A stretch of DNA of 64,000 nucleotides from assembly GCA_018432935.1 (NCBI GenBank), contig JAHDSF010000005.1, positions 124,001 through 188,000 on the forward strand, in the 5' to 3' direction. Below, piece by piece: positions 26,008 through 33,649 of the stretch; the stretch's first letter is position 1; the number at the start of each line of letters is the position of its first letter. The translations under genes and the position numbers were made by a program. Origin of the DNA: Rhodospirillales bacterium. Its GTDB lineage: Bacteria; Pseudomonadota; Alphaproteobacteria; Rhodospirillales; Shumkoniaceae. The notes beneath the pieces are model-generated. The model had not been told where the DNA came from and searched no databases. It saw only the letters and a list, made by a program, of their open reading frames with translations.

Positions 26008-26772
26008 CTAGTTGGCCGAGCGAAGGAAAGCCTCAAGGTCAGGGTTCTCCTGCTCTTCCCGAGCGCCCCCGTACGACCCCTCGAGGATCTGCCGAGTCGT
26101 GCGGATGAGCGTCTGAGAGTCCGCCAGGCCGCCCTCGCTCATGCGGATGACGTCGTCGATCGCCGCCACGTTGATCTTGAAGCCGGCCAGGGCCTGGTTG
26201 GCCTTAAGCAGCTCCATCTTCGCCGGGACCATCTGCTTCGCCAGAGACACCTCCGCGCCCTGGGCCAGGAGGTCGTCGAGTCGCTCCTTGAGCTTGCCCT
26301 GAAGCTCTCGCGCTTCCCTGACGCTCCCTTCAAGGCCGGACTTTTCCCGGAGCAGAAGCTCGAGCTGAGCCTTCAAGGACGTCTTGTTGGGGTACTCGCG
26401 CCCTGCGAACGCGATCGGGCCGTCGTCCGCCTTCGACCGGTACAGGTCCCGTCCCTGGTTCAGCAGCGCAGCGTTCTTCTCGACCAGCATCTGCTGATCC
26501 TCGATCATCGCCATCACCCGACCCAGCTCGAGCCGTAACGAGCGCACGGAGACGTCCAGCGACCGCTCCAGGTCGCGCAGGGTTTCGTAGCGGCTGGCGA
26601 GGCATGACAACGGATCCGCCGCGCACGCGCTTTCGCTCCACCCGGTAACGTGCTCGCGCACGGCCGCATCGAATCTCGACGTGACGCTCGGCGCCACCTC
26701 GTCAAGAATCAGATAGCCCACACCCGCCGCGACCGCCAACCCCGCCGCGAAAGTCACAGTCTTCAGAATCAT
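26008..26772 (-). CDS. Membrane-anchored coiled-coil periplasmic protein, first gene of the operon
   Basis: 254 residues from the ATG at 26772 after GGGAGGGGGTC. MILKTVTFAAGLAVAAGVGY is an uncleaved signal anchor. The rest is largely coiled coil (LERSLDVSVRSLRLELGRVM, LKAQLELLLREKSGLEGSVR, LQGKLKERLDDLLAQGAEV), with a possible disulphide in SACAADPLSCLAS. It heads the nine-gene unit; the promoter should lie in 26773-26985, shared back to back with the plus-strand gene at 26986. Function unknown; a stalk or scaffold spanning the periplasm is plausible. Confidence 0.7.
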   Translation of the reverse strand: MILKTVTFAAGLAVAAGVGYLILDEVAPSVTSRFDAAVREHVTGWSESACAADPLSCLASRYETLRDLERSLDVSVRSLRLELGRVMAMIEDQQMLVEKNAALLNQGRDLYRSKADDGPIAFAGREYPNKTSLKAQLELLLREKSGLEGSVREARELQGKLKERLDDLLAQGAEVSLAKQMVPAKMELLKANQALAGFKINVAAIDDVIRMSEGGLADSQTLIRTTRQILEGSYGGAREEQENPDLEAFLRSAN

Positions 26773-26985
26773 GACCCCCTCCCGACCACACCGGCAGAAC
26801 CGATCTCCGCCGCTCTAATCGAATACCGGGAGGGGAAGTGGGTCGAGAACGACAGGGGCGAAAAAGAAAGTCGCTCCGCGTAGGGTTTCTGCGGGAAGTA
26901 CCGGCCTCTGGTCTGGTTGCGACGTCTGCAGGATCTTGTTGGGATCGGCGGGCGCGCGTCAGAAAACGGAAAGGGAGGAAGATCA

Positions 26986-27793
26986 GTGGACGAGCGCGCA
27001 AAGCGGTTGCTGGAGCTTGTGGTCTCGTGCTTGTCGCCCGACTTGCCTCGGCCGCCGTTCGACGCGTATCTGAAACGGGCGCTCGACGTCGACCTATCAT
27101 CCCGCATCCCGGCTCGCGTCTTGCCGGTATCGACGAAGCCACCAGGCGACTTCGATCTCCTAGTGGACCGCGAGTACAGGCTAATCGCCGAGCTGCTGAA
27201 GCCCGGCAAGCGGAAGCGCGACGAGGCTCGCGCCCGCATACGGGCGCTCCTTGCAATGGAGGGCCTTGTCGCCGACGAGGTCCAGATCTCCGAGAAGGAC
27301 ATAAACCGAATCGAAAAGGCGGTGAGGGCCGGGAGCGAGCTTGGCGAAGTCTTCCCTAGGCTGAACACGATCGCCAGCGCGGTCGAGGGTGACGGCCCGG
27401 CGATCACGGTGCGCTTCTCAAAAAAAGGACGGTGCGCCTGTCCGGTTTATCGCTAGAGACGACCCGCAAGGGGCCGCTGCTGTACGCGAGGTGGACCTGC
27501 AGAAGAAGTTTCATATGGGAGCCGCCGAACTCGCCAAGGCGGTCAATCTGAGCGGTCCGCGGGCGGTAGCTCTCAGGCGGTTCCTGAAGATCGACGACGA
27601 CCCGTCATGCCGCCACATGTTCGAGTTCGGAAAGGCCAAGCACGACCGCTTCTCCGACAACGCCCGAAACAGGATGAAGGTGGCGCTGGACGCCGGCGTC
27701 GACATGGAACAGGTCTGGAGAGAGCACAGGCCCGGCATTCGAAGGCGGCAGGAGCCAGGCGCGAACCCGGCACCGAAACCAAGGGCAGCCTGA
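26986..27793 (+). pseudogene. Divergent winged-helix-like protein with an A7 frameshift
   Basis: A GTG at 26986 behind a strong AAGGGAGGAAG site opens VDERAKRLLELVVSCLSPDL and reads well to FSKKG, then stops at 27456. The coding sense moves into the +1 frame at an A7 run (27420-27426), continuing DGAPVRFIARDDPQGAAAV and a winged-helix-like segment (MGAAELAKAVNLSGPRAVAL, RRFLKIDDDPSCRHMFEFGK) to 27793. Removing one A gives an unbroken 268-residue protein. This is either a true mutation, a sequencing slip, or transcriptional slippage on the A run. The C-terminus would suit a DNA-binding regulator of the divergent operon, but that is inference. Confidence 0.6.
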
Positions 27794-27877
27794 GATGAGA
27801 CCGTGGAGGAACGGTTCGGCGTCGTCCGGCGCTTCGAAAGCAGGTCGGTGCCGGGGCCGGTGCGTCCTCGCCTCCGT

Positions 27878-28087
27878 TCATGGGTACCCCGATTCCGCAA
27901 TACGCGCGACCTGCGCCTTTACGTTTCGGAGTGCACGGACGTCGCTCGGCGTACGGGAGACGACGACGAACCCTGATCTGAAGGGATGCCAAAGCTTGTC
28001 GTGCTTTCCACCCCTTTGGATCCGCCATCCGGTCCGGATTAGATTCGCGATCAACTTGTTCAAGTCCTTGTTCGATGAGAATCGCAC
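27878..28087 (-). CDS. HicA-like mRNA interferase
   Basis: 69 residues from a GTG at 28087 with GGAGG five bases upstream. It shows the small double-stranded-RNA-binding-like HicA fold: a start helix (NKDLNKLIANLIRTGWRIQR), the catalytic-histidine strand GGKHDKLWHP, and VVVSRTPSD. No HicB antitoxin is visible on either side, so it is an orphan or is controlled by an unrecognised partner. It lies between the frameshifted gene (convergent) and the ankyrin gene. Confidence 0.65.
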   Translation of the reverse strand: MRFSSNKDLNKLIANLIRTGWRIQRGGKHDKLWHPFRSGFVVVSRTPSDVRALRNVKAQVARIAESGYP

Positions 28088-28162
28088 CGGCGCCTCCAGG
28101 ATGACCTCTGTTGGAGGTTATCCGGTTTCGCCCGCGATACCGGACACCAGGGCGACAGCTTT

Positions 28163-30430
28163 TCACGAATTCCCACAGCGCATCCGGCAGGCTGCCAGGA
28201 CATCAAGCACGGCCTCGCGTTTGTGGGCGAAAGCGATCGTGTACGCGTCCTGATGCGGCGTCAGAGGCTTGCCGAGGGCGTCCAGGATCGGCTTTGACGG
28301 GTTCCCTCCGAACTGCAGCATGATGTCCATCATCGGCCCATCGCCGACCTGGGCCGCAAACAGGGTGGGCGTCATCCGTGGTCGGCCCGGCCCTGGCGAG
28401 ACATACTCGTTGGGCTTCGCACCACTATGCAGGAGCATCCTCACGATCTCGCGGAACTTCGAACGCGCGGTGTACGTCAGAGGAGGCTGACTGTGCTTCA
28501 TGATTTGGTCGAAGGCGATCCCCCATAGTGGATCACCCCGGCGCTTATGGGGCATGCTGGCTCGAGTTTCCGCAAGCTCTGATCCGAAAACCGCACCGCC
28601 TGCTCGTGCATCCCATATGCTTGGCTCGCCCTCTCCGGCCAGCCAACGGGCATGACCCTCGCCGGCCATCTCCGGGTCGCGCCACGCCCATGTCAGAAGC
28701 GTGTAGTAAAGGGGCGGCCAGCCAAGGCGGCAAGGCTTGTTGGGATCGGCCCTTTGGTCGAGAAGTCGTTGAACGACCCAGGGCTCCCCGAGTTTGATCG
28801 CCAGCGCGATCGGTCTTTCCTTCTCTTCTCCCGCACCCCGGTCCCAACCATCGTTCGGATCGCTGGAACCCTGCAGCTTGGGCAATGCGTTGAGAGCGAT
28901 ATGCAGCTTTTCGAGATGCCTGGTTTGGATTGCGTCGCGAAGCGCGCTGTGCAACGCGTTCTCGCCCGTCTCGGGAATATGCGTGGAGAAGTCTCCACCG
29001 CGGTCCAAGAGCGTGGCGACGTCGGTTGTCTCGCCGAGCATGAATGCTAGCATGAACGGAGTGCGACGCAGCCCTGTAGACTCATCCACAACGCTGACAC
29101 GGTTTGGGGCGCGTCGGCCTTCTGGTCCCCGGAGGCGGTCTTCCATTTCCGGTATGAGAACAAGTGCCGGCCGAGTGGATACACGCTGCTGCGGCCGGCG
29201 GCCAAACCGTTGTTCCGCAGCGACGGCGAGACGTCGCTCCTCCATCTCATCAATCGCGGTTTTCTGGAAACCATTCAACTTTAAGAAGAAGGCCCTGTCC
29301 CAGGCGGCCTTTGCCTTCGGCCTCATGCCACAAAGGACGGCGTGAAGCAGTGCGTCTTTGATGAGCGGCTCATGATTCGGCCCGGCCCGCCACCACGCCC
29401 GCTTGAGTGCCCTATGAAACAGCGCGGCCGCTGTCGAGTCCTCACCGAGCCTCCCATGGTGAACGGCCGTCAGCCAATCGTGCAGATAGCCGTTGTTGGT
29501 CCGGGCCGGTTCCGGCAGCCGCTCGGTGGCTTCACGTAGGCGCATCAAAGCTTCCTCCGCCGCGGAAGCGTGGACGGGATTGAATGCCTCATTGATCAGG
29601 GTCCAATAACTGCGAAGCTGAACCTCCGGGATAGCCTTTTGCGTCTCCGCGTCGAGGCTTGCGGCCACTCCAATCGAGCCTTGATCACCCATTTGCAGCG
29701 CGTCGCGCCATTCCGGCGACGCGCTTTGCAGCAGCCGCGCGAGCATGAACCAGCCAAGGATGTTCTCGAGGTCAGTCTTGCTCGGGGCAAAGCTCGCGAG
29801 TCGGCTTCTGATCCCTTCGGGCTTGAGCTCAGATATCCGATTGCCCGAGAGCCAACGCTGCCAACTCCTATGGCTGACCGCGTCGCCAGAAATCACGATC
29901 GCGATCTCCTCACCCGAAAGCGGCCGTCCCTCATCTCGAAGCACAATGGTCGTCGTCAGCCACTCGACCCAACTGCTGAACGGCTCTTTTAGTAATCGCG
30001 GAACCGGAGGACCACCGACCATGGCCCCGATTTCAGCGATCTGATTGTGGAAAAACGGCGCTATGCAAGCGGTGTAATGGTTTCTGCCTATCTTAGGCTC
30101 AACAGCGGTTGTATCCACGGCACACACGAGAGCCTTAACGGCATCGCACCCCGCTCGGATCAAGGCCGAAGCCCACGACTCCCATTCATCGCCCGCCAGC
30201 GCCTTCACCTCTGCACATATTTCCCTGACGGCCAATCTCTCGCTTTGGACGTAATCGGCCGCCTCGCCAGAGCGCAGTCGCTGGAGTGCCTTGCCAGCAG
30301 CGCCAGAGAGCCGAAGACCGAAACCCGAGGTAAGGAACTCAAGAGCCTCGCCAATCGTCGGAATCGGAAATTCCACGGTGGATAGTCGGGGGCGGTCCTT
30401 TGCCGCCCCCTTCGCCGTCTTGCGGCTCAC
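28163..30430 (-). CDS. Large ankyrin-repeat protein
   Basis: 755 residues from a GTG at 30430 that forms a GTGA overlap with the stop of the small upstream gene; an in-frame extension further up overlaps that gene and is not needed. The N-terminal two thirds are helical and unassigned (ALQRLRSGEAADYVQSERLA, FNPVHASAAEEALMRLREAT). The last 280 residues contain ankyrin-type repeats (TPFMLAFMLGETTDVATLLD, GENALHSALRDA, PIALAIKLGEPWVVQRLLDQ, FREIVRMLLHSGAKPNEY). Ankyrin arrays bind proteins, so a scaffold or sensor role is likely. No signal peptide. Confidence 0.8.
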   Translation of the reverse strand: MSRKTAKGAAKDRPRLSTVEFPIPTIGEALEFLTSGFGLRLSGAAGKALQRLRSGEAADYVQSERLAVREICAEVKALAGDEWESWASALIRAGCDAVKALVCAVDTTAVEPKIGRNHYTACIAPFFHNQIAEIGAMVGGPPVPRLLKEPFSSWVEWLTTTIVLRDEGRPLSGEEIAIVISGDAVSHRSWQRWLSGNRISELKPEGIRSRLASFAPSKTDLENILGWFMLARLLQSASPEWRDALQMGDQGSIGVAASLDAETQKAIPEVQLRSYWTLINEAFNPVHASAAEEALMRLREATERLPEPARTNNGYLHDWLTAVHHGRLGEDSTAAALFHRALKRAWWRAGPNHEPLIKDALLHAVLCGMRPKAKAAWDRAFFLKLNGFQKTAIDEMEERRLAVAAEQRFGRRPQQRVSTRPALVLIPEMEDRLRGPEGRRAPNRVSVVDESTGLRRTPFMLAFMLGETTDVATLLDRGGDFSTHIPETGENALHSALRDAIQTRHLEKLHIALNALPKLQGSSDPNDGWDRGAGEEKERPIALAIKLGEPWVVQRLLDQRADPNKPCRLGWPPLYYTLLTWAWRDPEMAGEGHARWLAGEGEPSIWDARAGGAVFGSELAETRASMPHKRRGDPLWGIAFDQIMKHSQPPLTYTARSKFREIVRMLLHSGAKPNEYVSPGPGRPRMTPTLFAAQVGDGPMMDIMLQFGGNPSKPILDALGKPLTPHQDAYTIAFAHKREAVLDVLAACRMRCGNS

Positions 30431-30591
30431 TTCTGACCTGCCTTGCCGGCGGCCCTTGTCGCGCGCGCCGCGAAACTTCCCTTCTGAACCATTCCGCCGT
30501 TTGTCTTTGCCGTCGCCGACTGGATGCGAGCAGCGGCTGTGGCAGTCATTGGCGACTTGCCCGCGAAACCCCTGGAAGCTGACTTGGCCAT
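30427..30591 (-). CDS. Tiny SMP-like hydrophilic protein
   Basis: 54 residues beginning MAKSASRGFAGKSPMTATAA, then ARIQSATAKTNGGMVQKGSF and AARATRAAGK. The MT...AASRIQSATAK-GG-VPKGSFAARAQSAA pattern is that of small bacterial proteins related to seed maturation (SMP/LEA) domains, predicted to be disordered. The stop overlaps the ankyrin GTG, so the two are translationally coupled. Too short for many gene callers, which would extend the ankyrin gene through it in another frame. Confidence 0.7.
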   Translation of the reverse strand: MAKSASRGFAGKSPMTATAAARIQSATAKTNGGMVQKGSFAARATRAAGKAGQK

Positions 30592-30937
30592 CTCGAGATC
30601 TCTCCTGTTCTGGGTTCACAACGGAGCAAAGCTACGTCCGATGGCAGAGAGCCGCGTGACACGTTCTGGACAGGATTCCGATTTTTCCCATCGGCCCAGT
30701 GTTCGCGCTCTCGACGCTGGAGATCTGTGGAGAAGTGGCCTGCCAAAGCGGCCATGCAGAGTCAAGCTGCGAAGGGCCACTTGTCCACAGACATCGGACC
30801 TGGATCGAGTGCACAGAAGGCGAAACTCCAGGATTTCCGCCAATTTACAGAACGGGAGACGTTGACCTCCTCCTTTTGGAACGGCCACGCGAAACGGACC
30901 CAATTCACCTCCGCGCACCAACCCAGAGGAGGTCCGA
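30592..30937. other. Divergent intergenic region between SMP/ankyrin and the plus-strand unknown gene
   Basis: About 350 bases that must hold promoters for both directions. The prominent feature is the inverted repeat at 30725-30790. A GAGGAGG ribosome site sits just before the ATG at 30938. I see no small gene with coding support. Confidence 0.5.
30725..30790. repeat. 16-bp inverted repeat with DnaA-box-like arms
   Basis: CTGTGGAGAAGTGGCC at 30725-30740 and GGCCACTTGTCCACAG at 30775-30790 pair at 15 of 16 positions across a 34-base loop. Each arm contains a DnaA-box-like core (TTGTCCACA; TTCTCCACA on the other strand). It could be a cruciform operator, a recombination or replication site of the island, or a hairpin in a leader RNA. 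Confidence 0.65.
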
Positions 30938-31726
30938 ATGCGTGACGTCGACATCGACGACGAAACCACGATCGAACTCATCATCAACCCCGAGCTGTTG
31001 GCGGCGGCCACTGGATTTGAGTGGCGGCCGGACCGATGCTCGAAATACGAGCGGGAGATCCGCGCCTATCAGTGTTTCCCGGGCGGCCGGATCTGCCGCG
31101 TTTCGCTGGCGCTGCCGAGCGAAGGAAAAATCTTGGATCCCATCGTGGTTTGGGAGGCGACCGAGATCCTCCGGCACCCCGAGGGAGGAAGGTCGGGCGC
31201 TGACAGCGTTCCGTCCCTGGTCCTGAGACGCTGCGACACGGCAGAAACCGTGGAGGAGGCGGCGTGCCTCGCCCTCGCCTATAAGTCGGAATGCAGAGAA
31301 ATGGCCGGCCGCCTCTGGTATGCGGACGGCGAGCTGAGATACGGCCGCGACTTCGAGCGGCCGGAGCGCCTCGGTTGGATTTGCCCTGTGGCGGGCGAAG
31401 AGGTCGACCTTCGTCCGGCGTCGGAAGGGGATGGCTGGGCATACTCGTATCCCTGTGTCGCTCTCGAACCGCGGCTCTATGCCCTGGCGGAGATGTTCTC
31501 CAGCAAGACCTTCCGTGGCGAGGCCCCCACCCTCGAGGAGGCGGCAATTGCGGCGCTGTCGGCCCCGACCAGGTTCCGCCAGCTCCTGCTGAAGGTTTTC
31601 CACGAAACTGCCGGCGGGGACCTCTACGCGCAAGGCGTTGCGGACGGTCGAACGGCGCTCTTCGCGGAGATCGCCTCCATCGTGAACTCGAAACCGGCGG
31701 CGCAGCCCGAAGAAAGGATGAGCTGA
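30938..31726 (+). CDS. Unknown acidic cytoplasmic protein
   Basis: 262 residues starting MRDVDIDDETTIELIINPEL behind GAGGAGG. Recognisable order but no known family: beta-rich first half (AYQCFPGGRICRVSLALPSE), two cysteines (CDTAETVEEAACLALAYKSE), and a helical end (FRQLLLKVFHETAGGDLYAQ). No signal peptide or membrane helix. It stands alone between the ankyrin module and the mobilisation genes, transcribed toward the relaxase gene, which is convergent. Confidence 0.6.
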   Translation: MRDVDIDDETTIELIINPELLAAATGFEWRPDRCSKYEREIRAYQCFPGGRICRVSLALPSEGKILDPIVVWEATEILRHPEGGRSGADSVPSLVLRRCDTAETVEEAACLALAYKSECREMAGRLWYADGELRYGRDFERPERLGWICPVAGEEVDLRPASEGDGWAYSYPCVALEPRLYALAEMFSSKTFRGEAPTLEEAAIAALSAPTRFRQLLLKVFHETAGGDLYAQGVADGRTALFAEIASIVNSKPAAQPEERMS

Positions 31727-31802
31727 TCACCTCCCGGCAAGTGGGCGGCGGTTTTTCCGCTCCCGCCGCCCCCAATGCCGATCGTGATTTCTCGTTGTGC
31801 AA

Positions 31803-32891
31803 TCACCTCATGCGTAGCCTGGCTCTGGGTTCGGGTTCTCGCAGAACCTCGTCAAGACAACTGCAAAATGCCTCGACGGCCGGCACCAGACCGGCTGAAA
31901 TCAGCCCGCCGGACTTCAATCGGCGCGAGACGAAGACGATAGACCGAAGCTCCCGGGGCAGCGCCCGTCGCACGGCTCGGGCCAGACGGTGTGGCCAGTT
32001 TGCCTCCCAGGCAGTGGCGGCGGTCGTGAACATCGTCTCGAAGGTGGCGGCGCGTGCATGGACCGGGACAGGATGATCCTTCGAAATGCGCCTCACCTCC
32101 GCGATCGTCTCCTCGACGCGGAGTTCATCCGAGACCGCTTTGAGTTGCCGTGCCTCGCAATGTAGGCTCGCCAACTGCGTGTTCTGGCGCTTGCGTCGTC
32201 TATTGCGGTCGCCCTTCGCCGTTCGTATGCCACGCCGCTCCATCATTGTAGCCGCGGGGCCAAGCTTCGCGAGCGGCAACCGCGGAGTTTCTCCCGCCTG
32301 TTCGCGCGTGCGCATGGACCGACTGTCGACCCGCACGGCAAGGCCGGCCTCCTGCAGGGCACGGTTGACCATCGCTTCCCATAATTCACGCCATGCGGTG
32401 ACATGGGCGCTGCTCGAGGGCTTGGTGTCGAGTTCCCTCGTCTTTTCGCCAAGGGCACGACCCTCAATAACCCGGCGGGTGGTGACCAACATGTGCGCAT
32501 GCACGTTTCGGTCGTCGCCCAGCCGGTGGGCTTCGTGAAGATGGACTGACGCCGCCATTTGATGACGATGCCCAAGGGCTTCGGCGAACGCTTCGGCGAG
32601 CGACCAGTGTTGGCGGGCGTCCAGCTCGTGGGGCAGCGCCAGGGTTATCTCTCGCGCCACGACTGAATTCCCCCTCCGCTCCGCGGCTTCGGCGGCGTTC
32701 CAGAGCGAGCCGACGCCGCCGCTCCACCCGAAGACGCCACTCCGGATGTGCCCGGCCTTTCGGGTGTAATCATGCACCAGACCCGTCCGCTCATCGCAAA
32801 TGCGCTGACAGGCCCGATACGCGGCCGCCGCGACCACGGATCGGCCCGCGGCCCGTCTGATCGCCGTTACGGCGAAGTGGAAGGTTGCCAT
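31803..32891 (-). CDS. mobA: MobA/MobL-family relaxase (MOBQ)
   Basis: Nicks the island at oriT and stays bound to the 5' end to start conjugative transfer using another element's channel. 362 residues: opens MATFHFAVTAIRRAAGRSVV then AAAAYRACQRICDERTGLVH (catalytic Tyr region) and has the metal-binding histidines in HLHEAHRLGDDRNVHAHMLV. These are MobA/MobL hallmarks. It lacks the long primase or helicase tail of bigger relatives, so it is a minimal relaxase. It is divergent from the accessory genes at 33079, with the oriT between. Confidence 0.9.
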   Translation of the reverse strand: MATFHFAVTAIRRAAGRSVVAAAAYRACQRICDERTGLVHDYTRKAGHIRSGVFGWSGGVGSLWNAAEAAERRGNSVVAREITLALPHELDARQHWSLAEAFAEALGHRHQMAASVHLHEAHRLGDDRNVHAHMLVTTRRVIEGRALGEKTRELDTKPSSSAHVTAWRELWEAMVNRALQEAGLAVRVDSRSMRTREQAGETPRLPLAKLGPAATMMERRGIRTAKGDRNRRRKRQNTQLASLHCEARQLKAVSDELRVEETIAEVRRISKDHPVPVHARAATFETMFTTAATAWEANWPHRLARAVRRALPRELRSIVFVSRRLKSGGLISAGLVPAVEAFCSCLDEVLREPEPRARLRMR

Positions 32892-32910
32892 CCGATGTCT
32901 CCAACGCGCC

Positions 32911-32940
32911 GCAATCTCTGATTGCTAAATGCGCGCCCTT
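32911..32940. other. RSF1010-like origin of transfer
   Basis: GCAATC-TCT-GATTGC forms a perfect 6-bp hairpin at 32911-32925 and is followed at once by TAAATGCGCGCCCTT. In RSF1010/R1162 the relaxase site is likewise a hairpin directly followed by TAAATGCGCCCT. Here two extra bases (GC) lie within the core. Location between the relaxase and accessory genes is the expected one for MOBQ elements. Confidence 0.75.
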
Positions 32941-33078
32941 CATGCCCTTCGGGCCTTCCGGGGTGGCGCTTTACGTTGGTCACCTGGAGTCGTCCGCAAT
33001 TCCGTCAAGGTGGAAATCTCTCGCGATACGGGAAGAATCTGCGTTGACGCGGAATCCCACACCACCAGTTCCCTGAGT

Positions 33079-33351
33079 ATGGAACGCACACTCCCCACAC
33101 GGATCGCCGAACTTGAACGGCGCCGCAGCCAGATCGAGGCGGAAATCGGCTCGATCAAGGCTCGGAACAACGATCAGGAACGCCGGCGCGACACCCGGCG
33201 AAAGATCCTCGTCGGTGCGGGGGTGATCGTCCTGGCCAACGAGAGTACCGGCTTCCGGGCCTGGCTCTTGGCCTCCTTGAAACCGAAGACGGCGTCCCGC
33301 GATTGGGCGCTCGTCGAAGAGGCCCTGAGCGGGCCGAAGGAGCAAGAATGA
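33079..33351 (+). CDS. Relaxosome accessory protein (MobC-like)
   Basis: 90 residues from the ATG at 33079: MERTLPTRIAELERRRSQIE is a coiled coil, then RRDTRRKILVGAGVIVLANE and FRAWLLASLKPKTASRDWAL. The RKxxTRRKILVGA pattern is common in small mobilisation proteins encoded opposite MobA/MobL relaxases, which help open oriT. It is transcribed away from oriT and overlaps the next gene by ATGA. Confidence 0.65.
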   Translation: MERTLPTRIAELERRRSQIEAEIGSIKARNNDQERRRDTRRKILVGAGVIVLANESTGFRAWLLASLKPKTASRDWALVEEALSGPKEQE

Positions 33352-33641
33352 ACATCGTGAACTACGTGAACGCCTTGAAGGCGTTCGACGGCCTTATCTC
33401 CCGGCTCGAAACTGAGAACCGGGTGGTTACGGAAGCCCTCGGGGACGGCAGTGCCGTCGTGGCTCAGCTGGAGAGCTTGCCGGACGGGAAGCGGCTCGCA
33501 ATCCTGCACGCGATCGTGCAGTGGGCGATTTGGCGGTATTCCAAGCTCGTCCCGCTGCCGGATCCCAAGCCCACCGACGCGCCCGCGCCGGTCCTCGAGA
33601 GGACTCAGAGCCGACGTCAGGCCGATCGCGAGAAATGCTGA
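33348..33641 (+). CDS. Small unknown protein coupled to the mobilisation accessory gene
   Basis: 97 residues starting MNIVNYVNALKAFDGLISRL, an amphipathic helix pair, followed by AILHAIVQWAIWRYSKLVPL and a proline-rich basic tail. The ATG overlaps the previous stop. No family recognised; by position it may be part of the relaxosome or a plasmid-type partitioning or copy-control factor. Confidence 0.6.
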   Translation: MNIVNYVNALKAFDGLISRLETENRVVTEALGDGSAVVAQLESLPDGKRLAILHAIVQWAIWRYSKLVPLPDPKPTDAPAPVLERTQSRRQADREKC

Positions 33642-33649
33642 ACGGCGGC

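Noticed and set aside
27389..27793. Separate gene starting at the ATG at 27389
   Set aside because: Its first residues overlap the upstream frame and lack sense; protein-like sequence continues directly from the upstream frame across the A7 run, so one frameshifted gene is simpler.
30427..30619. Extended N-terminus for the ankyrin protein (63 more residues)
   Set aside because: The extension reads as low-complexity basic sequence and overlaps a 54-residue SMP-like gene with a recognisable pattern and GTGA coupling.
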